Source: Seriola aureovittata (taxonomy: Eukaryota > Chordata > Actinopteri > Carangiformes > Carangidae). From it: DNA of 64,000 nt. Location: positions 22,189,353 through 22,253,352 of the forward strand of contig NC_079383.1 of the NCBI RefSeq assembly GCF_021018895.1, given 5' to 3'. Position 1 is the first letter of the stretch; the number at the start of each line of letters is the position of its first letter. This document shows positions 12,701-21,894 of this stretch, in pieces. The position numbers were made by a program, and so were the translations under genes. The notes below the pieces were generated by a model. That model ran no database searches, had not been told where the DNA came from, and worked only from the letters and a program-made list of their open reading frames with translations.

Positions 12701-15700
12701 TAATGAATGACCAGGTAATTATAATATAAGACAACCTTCATTTTAATGGCTGGACGGCAACAGCTGGGAATGTTGTGCTGATGTTTGGATGATGTGTGGC
12801 AAAGGCTGACACACTCTACTCAAGAGAAGGTCATTGATTAGGACATATCTGATTGATTATCAATGATTTTATCTCCATCTTTTGTTCTTTATTCAGGTTG
12901 AGTGGCTGCAGGTTGACAGAGATCAGCTGTTCTTCTCTGGCCTCAGCTCTGAAGTCCAACCCCTCCCACCTGAGAGAACTGGACCTGAGTGACAACAACC
13001 TGCAGGATCCAGATGTGAAGCAGCTGCGTGACCTTGTGGAGAGTCCAGACTGTGGACTGGAGACTCTGAGGTCAGTTCTCTGATGTAGATCTTACAGCTG
13101 AATCTAATGTCCGACTAATAAATGGAGAAATCTCTGTCCTCTGATCTTCTCAACAACTGCTCAGCTGATGGAGCTCAGACTTGGTGAGTGTGAAGCTGAG
13201 GACCTGAGATAGTGCTGTGTCCTCTGTGAAGTGGTTTGGATGAGCGGTTGTTGAGAGCCCGACCCTAATGGGGCTTTCAGACACAGCGTGACAGTGACAC
13301 CGCTGCCCTCTGAAACCCTTTATGTCCAATGGATTGTACCAGGACAGGTTTCCCTGCACTGAGCAGAGGGAAGGTGCAGCACAGCGCCTGTCAGAGACGA
13401 TTCATTTAAACTGAGACATGACAGTGAGATTAGAACTGACAACACACAATAAACTGTATGAACATGTATTCAGACTGAATGAAGAGAAATCACCTGCTAG
13501 AAACATGAATATTTGTAGTTCTGTTCAGACTGAGGTGGTGGTGAACTGCTGCCTCTTGTGGCTCAAATGAGAATTATACTAAAGAAACACTGAAAACATC
13601 CTGACAAAACAACTTTCACTTTTTTTCTGGACACATCTGATCAATTATCAATGACTTTGATTTACATCTTTCTTTATTCAGATGGAAGAACTCTAGTTTG
13701 TCAGAGATCAGCTGTTCTTCTCTGGCCTCAGCTCTGAAGTCCAACCCCTCCCACCTGAGACACCTGGACCTGAGTGAAAACGAGCTGCTGGATCCAGATG
13801 TGAAGCAGCTGTGTCGTTTTCTGGAGAGTCCAGACTGTGGACTGGAGACTCTGAGGTCAGACTCCATGTTTTATTTCTGTGCTCAGATTAATCTGATGCT
13901 AAAGTTGTGTTGACTCTAACCTGCAGACAGGTTCATATTCATGAGCTAAAATCCTCTTCAGCTGTTTAACATTTACACTGTTAATGAAGCTCTCTGGATT
14001 AGAGGGGGTGAGGGAGGGGGGCAGAGGGGGAGAGGGGGGTGAGGGAGAGAGACCTTCACCTTTGTCTCTAAACTCTCATCTTTTATTCTTTATTCAGGTT
14101 GAAGAGCTGCAGTTTGTCAGAGATCAGCTGTTCTTCTCTGACCTCAGCTCTGAAGTCCAACCCCTCCCACCTGAGAGACCTGCACCTGAGCTTCAACAAG
14201 CTGCAGGATCCAGATGTGAAGCAGCTGTGTGATCTTCTGGAGAGTCCAGACTGTCGACTGGAGACTCTGGGGTCAGACTCCATGTTTTATTTCTGTGCTC
14301 AGATTAATCTGATGTTAAAGTTGTGTTGACTCTAACCTGCAGACAGGTTCATATTCATGAGCTAAAATCCTCTTCAGCTTTTTAACATTTACACTGTTCA
14401 ATGGCTGAAAGGTAATGAAACTCTCTGGATGGGGGGGAGGGAGAGAGAGAGAGGGAGAGAGAGAGAGGGAGAGGGGGGGGGGGAAGAGAGTGTGAGGAAG
14501 AGGGGGGGGGGAGGGAGGGGTGGGAGGGGGAGAAAGAGAGTGGGAGGGAGGGGGGGGAGGGAGAGAGAGACCTTCACCTTTGTCTCTAAACGCTCATCTT
14601 TTGTTCTTTATTCAGGTTGAACTCCTGCAGTTTGTCAGAGATCAGCTGTTCTTCTCTGGCCTCAGCTCTGAAGTCCAACCCCTCCCACCTGAGAGAACTG
14701 GACCTGAGCTACAACAAGGTGAAGGATCCAGATGTGAAGCAGCTGTGTGATCTTCTGGAGAGTCCAGACTGTGGACTGGAGACTCTGAGGTCAGACTCCA
14801 TGTTTTATTTCTGTGCTCAGATTAATCTGATGTTAAAGTTGTGTTGACTCTAACCTGCAGACAGGTTCATATTCATGAGCTAAAATCCTCTTCAGCTTTT
14901 TAACATTTACACTGTTCAATGGCTGAAAGTTAATGAAACTCTCTGGATGGGGGGGATGGGGGGTGGTGAGAGAGAGGGAGAGAGGGGGGGAGGAGTGTGG
15001 GAGGGAGGGGGAGAAAGAGAATGGGGGGAAGGGAGAGAGAGAGAGAGAGAGACCTTCACCTTTGTCTCTAAACTCTCATCTTTTATTCTTTATTCAGGTT
15101 GAGGGGCTGCAGGTTGTCAGAGATCAGCTGTTCTTCTCTGGCCTCAGCTCTGAAGTCCAACCCCTCCCACCTGAGAGAACTGGACCTGAGTGACAACAAG
15201 CTGCAGGATCCAGATGTGAAGCAGCTGTGTGGTTTTCTGGAGAGTCCAGACTGTGGACTGGAGACTCTGAGGTCAGACTCCATGTTTTATTTCTGTGCTC
15301 AGATTAATCTGATGTTAAAGTTGTGTTGACTCTAACCTGCAGACAGGTTCATATTCATGAGCTAAAATCCTCTTCAGCTTTTTAACATTTACACTGTTCA
15401 ATGGCTGAAAGGTGATGAAGCTCTCTGGATTAGAGGGGGGGGGGGGGGGTGAGAGAGTGGGAGGGAGGGGGGGGTGAGAGAGAAGGGGAGAAAGAGAGTG
15501 GGAGGGGGGAAAATGAGAGGGGGGGAGGAAGGGGGGGGGCCTTCACCTTTGTCTCTAAACTCTCATCTTTTATTCTTTATTCAGGTTGAGTCGCTGCAGT
15601 TTGTCAGAGATCAGCTGTTCTTCTCTGACCTCAGCTCTGAAGTCCAACCCCTCCCACCTGAGAGAACTGGACCTGAGTGGAAACAAGCTGCAGGATCCAG

Positions 15701-17985
15701 ATGTGAAGCAGCTGTGTGGTTTTCTGGAGAGTCCAGACTGTGGACTGGAGACTCTGAGGTCAGACTCCATGTTTTATTTCTGTGCTCAGATTAATCTGAT
15801 GTTAAAGTTGTGTTGACTCTAACCTGCAGACAGGTTCATATTCATGAGCTAAAATCCTCTTCAGCTTTTTAAAATTTACACTGTTCAATGGCTGAAAGGT
15901 AATTAGGCTCTCTGGATTAGGGGGGGGAGAGAGACCTTCACCTTTGTCTCTAAACTCTCATCTTTTATTCTTTATTCAGGTTGGAGCACTGCAGTTTGTC
16001 AGAGATCAGCTGTTCTTCTCTGGCCTCAGCTCTGAAGTCCAACCCCTCCCACCTGAGAGAACTGGACCTGAGTAACAACAAGCTGAAGGATCCAGATGTG
16101 AAGCAGCTGTGTGATCTTAAGGAGAGTCCAGACTGTCGACTGGAGACTCTGAGGTCAGTAAAAGGGGCGGAGTCAGTCCTTGCTGCTTCCATCATATTAT
16201 ACTAAACACAGTGTCGGAGCAAAGAGCCAGTGTTTCCTGGAAACCTCCGACCTTCTCAGCAGCTGCTTCCCTCAGTGAAGCTGTTAGAGGAGAACGGTGA
16301 CAGGCGTCAGGATTGGACAGAGAGAGAGAACAGTCGGCCAATCAGAGCGGCCAGAAGCTCGTCGTGGTCGTGCGTCTGAGTGGATGTGAAGACGACTGTT
16401 GTTGTTGAGTTGATGTCTACAGGAAGTGAAGCTGATTACAGCTGACAGCCTCACAGAGGAACAGAGACAGTGTCCTCATTCATCAAACTGTCACATCTGA
16501 TCTGAGACAGTTTGTTCTCTCATTTCACAACTCAACAACTGATCAGTTTGATCTCTGTCACAGCTCTGAGATCAGTCTGATGGAGCTGACTCTTCTTTCA
16601 GAGAAGCATCGTGACGTTTTGTGATCATGTGATCTTTATACAGACAGAAGCTCTGCTGAAGTCCAGTAAGCACATCTGTATGTCTGTCCCTCTGCCAGAT
16701 GTTTTCAGTGACAGCCTCCATGTTTATCTGTCAGGTGATGTGTGAGGAACAGATCAGATGTTCATCAACACACAGAGACTCTGTGTTTAAATGTCAGGAC
16801 AGTGAATCCATCACTGAGCTGTTGGAGCAGTGATGAACCTTCATGACTCAGCAGTTTGTTTCCACTGTGGACTGAGGGAAATGTGCAGAGTGGTGTTGTT
16901 TTTGGCGGCCTGTTTTAATTTTAGTTTTAGTCTAGTCTTTGTGTCAAGCTGTCATTTTAGTTTTTATTAGTTTTAGTCACGTTCATACTCTTTTTAGTCT
17001 AATCAAGTTTTAGTCGACTAAAAGTCTGAGCATTTTAGTCTTATTTTAGTCAGAATCCTCCATGACTATTTTAGTCTAGTTTTAGTCAATTAAAATTTTA
17101 TTTTAGTCTCTTTCTAGTAATGCAATTCTATTTAACCCAGTATAGTATAAGTACCTAATAGTATAGACAAAACCAAAATTTTCTTTTAGCCAAACCCACA
17201 ACACATTCTGGTTTTTTTTCACCTCTATGTAATGAAAGTGTGTCCAAATGTCATTTCGTCTTTTTCTTCCAAAGAAGAACCCGACTTGCTGCCGGCCATC
17301 GGTCCTTTTCTCTGTCGTGTTATGTTTCTGAAATTGTCGTTCAACCGCAGCTGCAACTTCTAAATGCCGCCCGCGAGTGGGGATTGAGGAAGTGAAGTCG
17401 CGTGCGTCGGCGCATTGCGACCTGATGAAGTGAGACACAGGAAACAGAAATACTGCAAAATAATAATAACTACACTAAACAAGTCGAAATGACGTTATAA
17501 CATTTCGTCTCATCTCGTTTTAGTCAACGAAAATGAAGAGACATTTTAGCAGAGATTTTATTTTGTAAACCACATTTAGTCTCGTTTTTATTCGTCAACA
17601 ATATTGCGTTATATTTAATTATAGTTATCGTCACATGACCAGCATTTACGTTGCGTCTCGTCTCGTTTTCGTCACGTGATAAAGGTTCATTGACGAAGAT
17701 ATTTAGTCATAATTTTCGTGGACGAAAGCAACACTAGTGCAGAGTGAACAGACTTGATGCTAAAAGTCTCTGCAGGTGTGTGAGCCTCCAGCTCAGTGTT
17801 CACTCCAACACGTTAACATGAGAGCTGAGAGGAAGCAGGCTACGCTACACAGCTGCTGCACATCTGGACTGAACAGGACTGAAGTCCCTGCTGCATCACT
17901 GACTGACAGCTGATGAAGTGAGTCTCTGGAAACACTTGTTTATCTCCTCTGTTCTTCTTCTCTCCACAGATGGAAGTGGTGGTGA
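3619..17985 (+). CDS. NLRC3-like receptor: RING-FISNA-NACHT-LRR, 14 coding exons
   Basis: Coding exons are 3619-3746, 5726-5845, 7234-7457, 7688-9476, nine 174-bp LRR exons (10978-11151, 11999-12172, 12897-13070, 13682-13855, 14098-14271, 14616-14789, 15098-15271, 15585-15758, 15980-16153) and 17970-17985. Every junction has GT/AG and the phases chain without a stop, giving 1,280 codons plus TGA. The order is two short [15 protein letters not shown] exons, a C3HC4 RING, FISNA, NACHT (Walker A GVAGVGKT, Walker [11 protein letters not shown]), winged-helix/NAD2-type segments, then LRRs. This is the large teleost-specific NLR family, presumed cytosolic sensors or regulators of innate immunity. 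There is no B30.2/SPRY exon, which many relatives have. The start is the first ATG after the acceptor at 3,599. Possible polyA signal AATAAA at 18,738. Function is inferred from family; the ligand is unknown. Confidence 0.85.
3963..5665 (-). mobile_element. internally deleted non-LTR retrotransposon (LINE), minus strand
   Basis: Read on the minus strand, 5,526-4,593 encodes the C-terminal part of an apurinic-type endonuclease ([20 protein letters not shown] and the TDHH end motif). The 4,705-4,283 frame begins with the post-endonuclease linker ([20 protein letters not shown]) and jumps from [13 protein letters not shown] directly to [12 protein letters not shown], which belongs after the reverse transcriptase. 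The whole RT catalytic core is therefore missing. A last frame, 4,250-4,008 ([20 protein letters not shown]), is the C-terminus, followed by a GAC/GAA-rich tail at 3,963-4,008. The 5' end with the GGGGCATTTTGCCCC-type leader lies near 5,665. This is a common fish LINE family whose clade I do not assign. No clear target duplication was found. It is inactive. Confidence 0.85.
5726..5845 (+). CDS. NLR coding exon 2 (duplicate of exon 1)
   Basis: The acceptor GTTTGTGTTGCAG ends at 5,725 and the donor GTAAG starts at 5,846. It is 120 bp, symmetric phase 2-2, and encodes [20 protein letters not shown] then [19 protein letters not shown]. It can be added or skipped without changing frame. The downstream intron begins with the same GACACTGTTTCTACTGTAGA sequence as the intron after exon 1. 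Confidence 0.75.
5846..7233. other. NLR intron between exon 2 and RING exon
   Basis: 1.4 kb with no further coding exon that I can support. A short stretch at 5,890-5,990 is internally repeated (TTCTAATAGATTTATATT twice). It contains the inverted repeat listed separately. Confidence 0.6.
7035..7080. repeat. 18-bp inverted repeat (hairpin)
   Basis: GCTCGAGGCCTTCATCAG and, after a 10-base loop, CTGATGAAGCCCTCGAGC. One mismatched pair in 18. Probably the edge of an interspersed fish repeat (the motif CTGATGAAG with CGAGCCG is familiar), but its family is not identified. Confidence 0.6.
7234..7457 (+). CDS. NLR RING-finger exon
   Basis: The acceptor TGTCTTCACAG ends at 7,233 and the donor A/GTGAGA follows 7,457. 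The exon is 224 bp, entering in phase 2 and leaving in phase 1. The C3HC4 pattern is complete: CALC, then CGHWFCRQC, then CPQC after SSGDSS. RING exons in front of NACHT occur in one branch of fish NLRs and suggest E3 ubiquitin-ligase activity or ubiquitin-pathway recruitment. That role is inferred from the fold. Confidence 0.85.
7688..9476 (+). CDS. NLR FISNA-NACHT exon
   Basis: One 1,789-bp exon. The acceptor CTTTCAG ends at 7,687 and the donor CG/GTGAGT follows 9,476. It opens with FISNA ([20 protein letters not shown], then [19 protein letters not shown]). NACHT follows, with Walker A GVAGVGKT, Walker [13 protein letters not shown], and the sensor-type [14 protein letters not shown]. Winged-helix and NOD-associated helices follow ([52 protein letters not shown]). 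All diagnostic nucleotide-binding residues are present and the frame is open from end to end, so this exon looks functional. Confidence 0.93.
9779..10132 (-). mobile_element. retro-inserted sequence with 16-bp target duplication
   Basis: An insert of about 322 bp (9,795-10,116) is bracketed by the direct repeat TTATCTCAGTTTAAAT at 9,779-9,794 and 10,117-10,132. At its left edge is a T-run preceded on the minus strand by CAATAAAGTT, so read on the minus strand it has a polyadenylation signal and a poly-A tail. These are the signs of target-primed reverse transcription. It could be a 5'-truncated L1-type 3' end or a processed copy of a cellular RNA; the source is not recognised. Confidence 0.8.
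10978..11151 (+). CDS. NLR LRR exon 1 (divergent type)
   Basis: 174 bp, phase 2-2, with acceptor CATGACAG and donor GAG/GTCAGT. It encodes [19 protein letters not shown] then [20 protein letters not shown]. The second half ([20 protein letters not shown]) differs from the DPDVKQL form of the other eight exons. This is the usual first LRR exon type in this gene family. Confidence 0.85.
11999..12172 (+). CDS. NLR LRR exon 2
   Basis: 174 bp, phase 2-2. Encodes [30 protein letters not shown] and [15 protein letters not shown]. The upstream polypyrimidine tract (AACTCTCATCTTTTATTCTT) is the one shared by most following copies. Confidence 0.85.
12897..13070 (+). CDS. NLR LRR exon 3
   Basis: 174 bp, phase 2-2. 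Encodes [27 protein letters not shown] and [15 protein letters not shown]. Its flanking introns differ from those of exons 4-9. Confidence 0.85.
13682..13855 (+). CDS. NLR LRR exon 4
   Basis: 174 bp, phase 2-2. Encodes [11 protein letters not shown] and [20 protein letters not shown]. The downstream intron starts the near-identical intron series (GTCAGACTCCATGTTTTATT). Confidence 0.85.
14098..14271 (+). CDS. NLR LRR exon 5
   Basis: 174 bp, phase 2-2. Encodes [17 protein letters not shown] and [20 protein letters not shown], ending CRLETLG instead of LETLR. Confidence 0.85.
14429..14570 (+). repeat. longest G-rich purine tract of the LRR introns
   Basis: About 140 bp of GGGAGAGAGAGAGGG-type sequence with several runs of six or more G on the coding strand. 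Equivalent shorter tracts are at 13,999-14,050, 14,948-15,050, 15,434-15,539 and 15,919-15,932, always just upstream of the conserved CTTCACCTTTGTC acceptor region. Runs of this kind can form quadruplex or triplex structures in vitro. Confidence 0.85.
14616..14789 (+). CDS. NLR LRR exon 6
   Basis: 174 bp, phase 2-2. Encodes [11 protein letters not shown] and [20 protein letters not shown]. Confidence 0.85.
15098..15271 (+). CDS. NLR LRR exon 7
   Basis: 174 bp, phase 2-2. Encodes [11 protein letters not shown] and [20 protein letters not shown]. Confidence 0.85.
15585..15758 (+). CDS. NLR LRR exon 8
   Basis: 174 bp, phase 2-2. Encodes [17 protein letters not shown] and [20 protein letters not shown]. 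Confidence 0.85.
15980..16153 (+). CDS. NLR LRR exon 9
   Basis: 174 bp, phase 2-2. Encodes [11 protein letters not shown] and [20 protein letters not shown]. Its downstream intron (GTCAGTAAAAGGGG) no longer matches the repeated intron, so the tandem series ends here. Confidence 0.85.
16154..17969. other. last NLR intron
   Basis: 1.8 kb containing the hAT element. Outside the element no open, splice-flanked coding segment is seen. In particular there is no B30.2/SPRY exon. Confidence 0.6.
16883..17744. mobile_element. non-autonomous hAT-type DNA transposon
   Basis: The element body is 16,891-17,736 (846 bp). It is flanked by the 8-bp direct repeat GTGCAGAG (16,883-16,890 and 17,737-17,744), the target-site length of hAT elements. 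Ends are TGGTGTTG and CAACACTA, imperfect inverted repeats of the hAT type. The body is full of TTTTAGTC and CGTCTCGTTTTAGTC motifs. On the minus strand, 17,438-17,103 holds a 111-residue frame with [18 protein letters not shown], which resembles the start of a BED zinc finger, the usual hAT transposase N-terminus. No catalytic region remains, so it needs a transposase from elsewhere or is dead. Confidence 0.8.
17970..17985 (+). CDS. terminal NLR coding exon
   Basis: The acceptor CTTCTCTCCACAG ends at 17,969. One base completes the Arg codon of the last LRR exon, then Trp-Lys-Trp-Trp and TGA at 17,983-17,985. The receptor therefore ends four residues after the LRRs. The 3' UTR follows; its end is not certain. 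Confidence 0.6.
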
Positions 17986-18240
17986 TCGTCCTCTCTGACG
18001 GAGGAATCAGAAGAAGTGGAGATGACTCTCAATGCTGCAGTCTGAACTGATCTGAGAACAGCTCCACCATCATCCCTGTGACTCCTCCACCTTCCACCTG
18101 CACCAGAGTCTCAGTCTCAGGAGGTTTCGGTTCTGCTTCTTCTTCTAATGATATTTGATTGTTTCTTGTATAGGACAAGTAACAACAAAGGGACTGATTA
18201 ACACAAAGGTGTGAATCCTGGCCTGTCTGTGCCATGCATG

Positions 18241-18241
<1 letters not shown>

Positions 18242-18295
<54 letters not shown>
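18242..18295. repeat. (CA)n microsatellite in NLR 3' region
   Basis: About 27 CA units, 257 bp downstream of the NLR stop codon, so probably within its 3' UTR. Confidence 0.95.
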
Positions 18296-18296
<1 letters not shown>

Positions 18297-18599
18297 AACC
18301 TCCCTTCCTCTGCCCCTCTCTAGATAAGAGTCATAAACTACAACCCTCATTCCAGTCCTGGGTAGTGACCAGCAGAACTCTCTTCAGACGCAGATATAAG
18401 GAAGAATATATAATTAAATATCTAACTGTTCTGTAACTCATGAGATTTTCCTATGTAATAGTTTAATCCCAAACTTCTATCCCATAAAATGTTTGAAATG
18501 TAACATGTAGATTTTAAAACAATGTCCTTCATGCGACCAGACTGTCAGCATGTTTATATTGTTGTTTGATCAGTTAACCAGTTCTATCATGATGAATTC

Positions 18600-19990
18600 C
18601 AGGTTTGAAGGATGTAATATGAAATCAACACTCCTATTACTCCTGTTTGTCATTGCCCTTAGTTTTATATGTTATTTCATTTAATGTTTTGTGGTCATGG
18701 TGGAAGACGGATGTGCGAGTTTATAAGTAAACTATAGAATAAAATTATCCCAAAGTTCAGTGGGAAATTACTCTCTTCTCCAAGTGGAAACACAGGAGAA
18801 GACGGGTGACGCCCCTGAAGCATGCGCCAGCCCCCAGGGGATAAAACAGTTGTGATCAATTCAGTCAGAAATCAGAAGTCAGAGAAAAGAGAAAAGATGC
18901 TAAGAAGGAAGAAGATGCGAGAAGCTAGAAAACGATGCAGAAACTAGAAGCTGAGATCTTTGCTCAAAGCTCAGAGTCCCGGCTCAAAGCCCGACTCTGT
19001 AGCCATGGAAACTCTTAGCTCTAAGCTGCTCGCCACAAACTCATGGCTCTTAGTCATTTTTGCACTTTTCGCATCTTTTATTTTTCTTTGCCACAAGCTC
19101 CACGTGACATCATTTTTATCTACATGTGCGATCTTTTATCTTTATAAGCCAAATCAAGACCAACTGAACCAAAGCAACAGAAGTGCCTCAGAGTAATTTT
19201 GTAACTTTTAATCATCATCAAGTTTCCCTTTTTGAAGATTTTGACATCTTTAGAGTCATCTGGTCAATGCCAGTCTCCTCTAAAGTTATCTAGCGAAAGT
19301 GAAGAGCATTAGAGTTTATTTCGCATCAACCCGCAAGAGACGCCGGCAGATAACATCTGCACGACCTCCTGCAGAGAAGCCGAGCAGAAATCAAGACAGA
19401 AAGTCTCCTGGCAAACTCCACCAGAGCTGAACCGCTGAGACACCGGCAGAATCCGTCACTGTGATAACAGGACACGGCCTCCAGGAGATTCCACCTGGAT
19501 CCTGCGTCTCCAGGGTTACCACGGCAACCACAGCCACCTGGGTTCCAGCCGTGGGTCTCCAGCTACAGCGCAACTCACAGTAGGCCGGTCTTAACACTCT
19601 GCTCATGACTGGGCTGATGTCGAAATATAGCAATATTTAATCATCAAATCTGATCCGTAGGTGTGGCATCATTAGCTGTATAACATATTCTCTCCCACCA
19701 TTGCCAACTCGTCACACTGCTCATTTCATTATTACTTTCATCTTCATGATTATTACACCTTGCATTTACTCTGTAGGTAGTAGTTTAGTTAATAAACTCC
19801 TTTATTTACACCCAGTTGTTGTCCTGTATTCTTTTGACGTAGAGACTGGAGATCCATTGAATCAAGAAGTCATGGCTTCTGATATGAGATTGATAAATTT
19901 GGCAAAGAAGTAATTCATTGTTGTCCTCCCAGAGGACTGGTGCCCCATTTCAACGAGAGTAAATCCTAATATATGTCGTTAACGCTACAA
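18600..19990 (+). other. unassigned region with LTR-like layout
   Basis: No gene is recognised. The stretch has a TATA-like GGGGATAAAACAG at 18,837-18,849, a long purine-rich leader, a 78-residue frame (18,960-19,196) with one hydrophobic segment (SWLLVIFALFASFIFLC), and AATAAACTCC at about 19,791 followed by TTGTTGTCCTG. Promoter, then leader, then polyA signal in this order recalls a solo LTR, but no matching second LTR, terminal TG...CA pair with target duplication, or primer-binding site could be established. It may equally be the end of the NLR transcript plus intergenic DNA. Confidence 0.2.
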
Positions 19991-20439
19991 TCAACTTAAG
20001 AGGTGATGATAGTGAAGGCTGTGCTCATCACTTGTTTCTGAAGCAAGTGACTCATCAGTGACAAAGATGGCGGACAGTTGCAGACTTCCACAGCTCCGGG
20101 ATCAGGAGTACAACCCCCGGGACACTCCTCCGTACGGTGTCTTTAGTGACTATAGGTCGTGTCCAGGTGTCAGGTAAAAGGACGGTGCTGCTGTCCAATG
20201 AGGCGAGGAGAGAGATAGCGAAGCAGGTGAGAGCCATGAATGAGGAGAGACGAGGGAAGCTGGACGCCCGACACAAGTACTTGATCAGCAGGTTGGCAGA
20301 CGCCGCGACGCTGGGGGAGGCGGAGGTGGAGGACGCCCTCACCTCTGATGACAAGGTAGCATCACAGTCCGGCTCTGAAACTAGAAACTAGAAACTCTCT
20401 GTGTTTGATCTCTGGGTCTTTCATGTCTGATTCTTCCAG

Positions 20440-20514
20440 TTCAGTCTCGTCCATGATTTCTTTGCTGCGAACGGATCCAAGAAGCTGATTTTCTTCTATC
20501 AGAATGTGAAGCAG
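20440..20514 (+). pseudogene. dynein-like exon
   Basis: 75 bp, phase 0-0, acceptor TTCTTCCAG, donor CAG/GTAACT. Encodes FSLVHDFFAANGSKKLIFFY QNVKQ, matching the position of the FF...L(M/I)F(Y/F)YQ block in DNAH5. Confidence 0.65.
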
Positions 20515-20720
20515 GTAACTTTTCTCACCTTAAAATATGTTTCAGTTGATATTAAATCTGTTCACAATGGCGCCTTTTCTCTGTCTCTGGTCTCTCTTTT
20601 CTGAAATCAGCCTCTGCATCCTGTCTTCATCATCCTTTACTCATGATTCCTCCCCGACTATATAGATTATATATCTATATTATATCCAAATTTCTGTCTC
20701 TTCTATGTTTTTCTCCCCAG

Positions 20721-20810
20721 AATCTGTCGTCCAGTCGTTCCTCCTCTGTGGACGCCGCGGCCTCAGCTGTGGCTCAGAGGAAACTCTTCGTCACCACAGG
20801 GAGCTCCGAG
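20721..20810 (+). pseudogene. dynein-like exon
   Basis: 90 bp, phase 0-0, acceptor TTCTCCCCAG, donor GAG/GTAGAT. Serine/alanine-rich linker followed by RKLFVTTGSSE, comparable to the KVFVTEGN segment of DNAH5. Confidence 0.6.
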
Positions 20811-21481
20811 GTAGATCAGTAATCTTTGGTTTGTGTTGCATCTTTTTGTTTAATACCAGATGATGCAACAGCGTGAGGACAAGACAACACAGAGTCATCA
20901 TGCAACTTCACTGAGTCAGTCAGCTCTGTGCACGTGTTGACTGATACCTGACTCTCTGAGTCTGTGTTGTGTTGCTATGGGAGAAAATCCTGAGCGCTGA
21001 TTTGTTTGGTGGTTAGCGAGGTGATACAAAACAACTTCAGCTTACAATACATTACACAACCTGAAATACTTTCCATTTCCTGTCTCTCACAGAGACGAGC
21101 TTGAGCTACAAGCTACAGTGTTAAACCATTTCTAAATTTAGGTAAAAGTTTAGTTTATCAGTATCTGAAACGCCGAATAAACAGATTAACACTCAGAGAA
21201 ACGAAATCCTGCAAGGTTTGGATGGTGGTCCAGGTGGGCGGGGCTTGGTGACTGCTTTGTTGTGACATCACAAAGTTCCAGAAGTCCGGACGGCTGGTTT
21301 TAAGGCTCAGTTTCTGAATAAACATGAAGCTGAACATCGTCTCTTTCTGTTTTTCCAGCCTTTACTGGAGAATTGTCTGATCACACCTCACTGTCTTTAT
21401 GATGAGTTCAGTCAGAGTGGGTGGAGCCTGCAGGATGCACCTGTGACCTACCTGTGTGACGTCTTCATGCTGTGTTTGCAG

Positions 21482-21583
21482 GAGGTGAACTTCGGCATGT
21501 TGGACTGCAGTGACGGCAGCATCCTGAACAGTCTGGAAACTCTGCTGTCTCGCATCATGATACCGGCCCTCAGGTCACAGCAG
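21482..21583 (+). pseudogene. dynein-like exon
   Basis: 102 bp, phase 0-0, acceptor TGTTTGCAG, donor CAG/GTACGT. Best-conserved piece: NFGMLDCSDGSILNSLETLL then IMIPALRSQ. The frame is also open upstream to 21,359, so the acceptor could be an internal one. Confidence 0.7.
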
Positions 21584-21894
21584 GTACGTCCATTCACCTG
21601 AACGACACCTGAAAGGAGAAGGAACGAGCTTAAAAACAGGCTTTTATTTGCCCCAAAAATGAAGAGAGTCATTTATTTATTAAGAAAGCTTCTGAGTCCA
21701 TAAAAGATTTCAACTAAACTTCACACAAACTTTTACACACGTCGGTCAGCTGCAGGTGTGGACGTCACAAACCCAAAGTAAGATGCTTCTGAATTAAGGC
21801 AGCAGGTGAGATGGTTGTGTTTGGATTCAGAGACGAGTGACGCAAAGCTTTAGCTGCTTCATGATTTGAACCCCTGTTTTTACTCTGAGTCCAG

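Larger units (their letters stand above)
13682..16153 (+). repeat. tandem array of six LRR exon-intron cassettes
   Basis: Exon starts are spaced 416, 518, 482, 487 and 395 bp. Exons and introns are both near-identical between units: each intron begins GTCAGACTCCATGTTTTATT, contains AGACAGGTTCATATTCATGAG, then a G-rich purine tract, then CTTCACCTTTGTCTCTAAAC and the acceptor. Most length variation sits in the purine tract. Intron identity as high as exon identity points to recent tandem duplication or gene conversion of whole cassettes. Confidence 0.9.

Noticed and set aside
20025..20050. Near-palindrome CACTTGTTTCTGAAGCAAGTG before the dynein relic
   Set aside because: Three mismatches in 21 bp and no context suggesting function; probably chance.
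21359..21481. Additional dynein exon (PLLENCLITPHCLYDEF)
   Set aside because: It has an acceptor and is in frame with the next exon, but there is no good donor in phase and no clear resemblance to the dynein family, so it is left out of the exon list.
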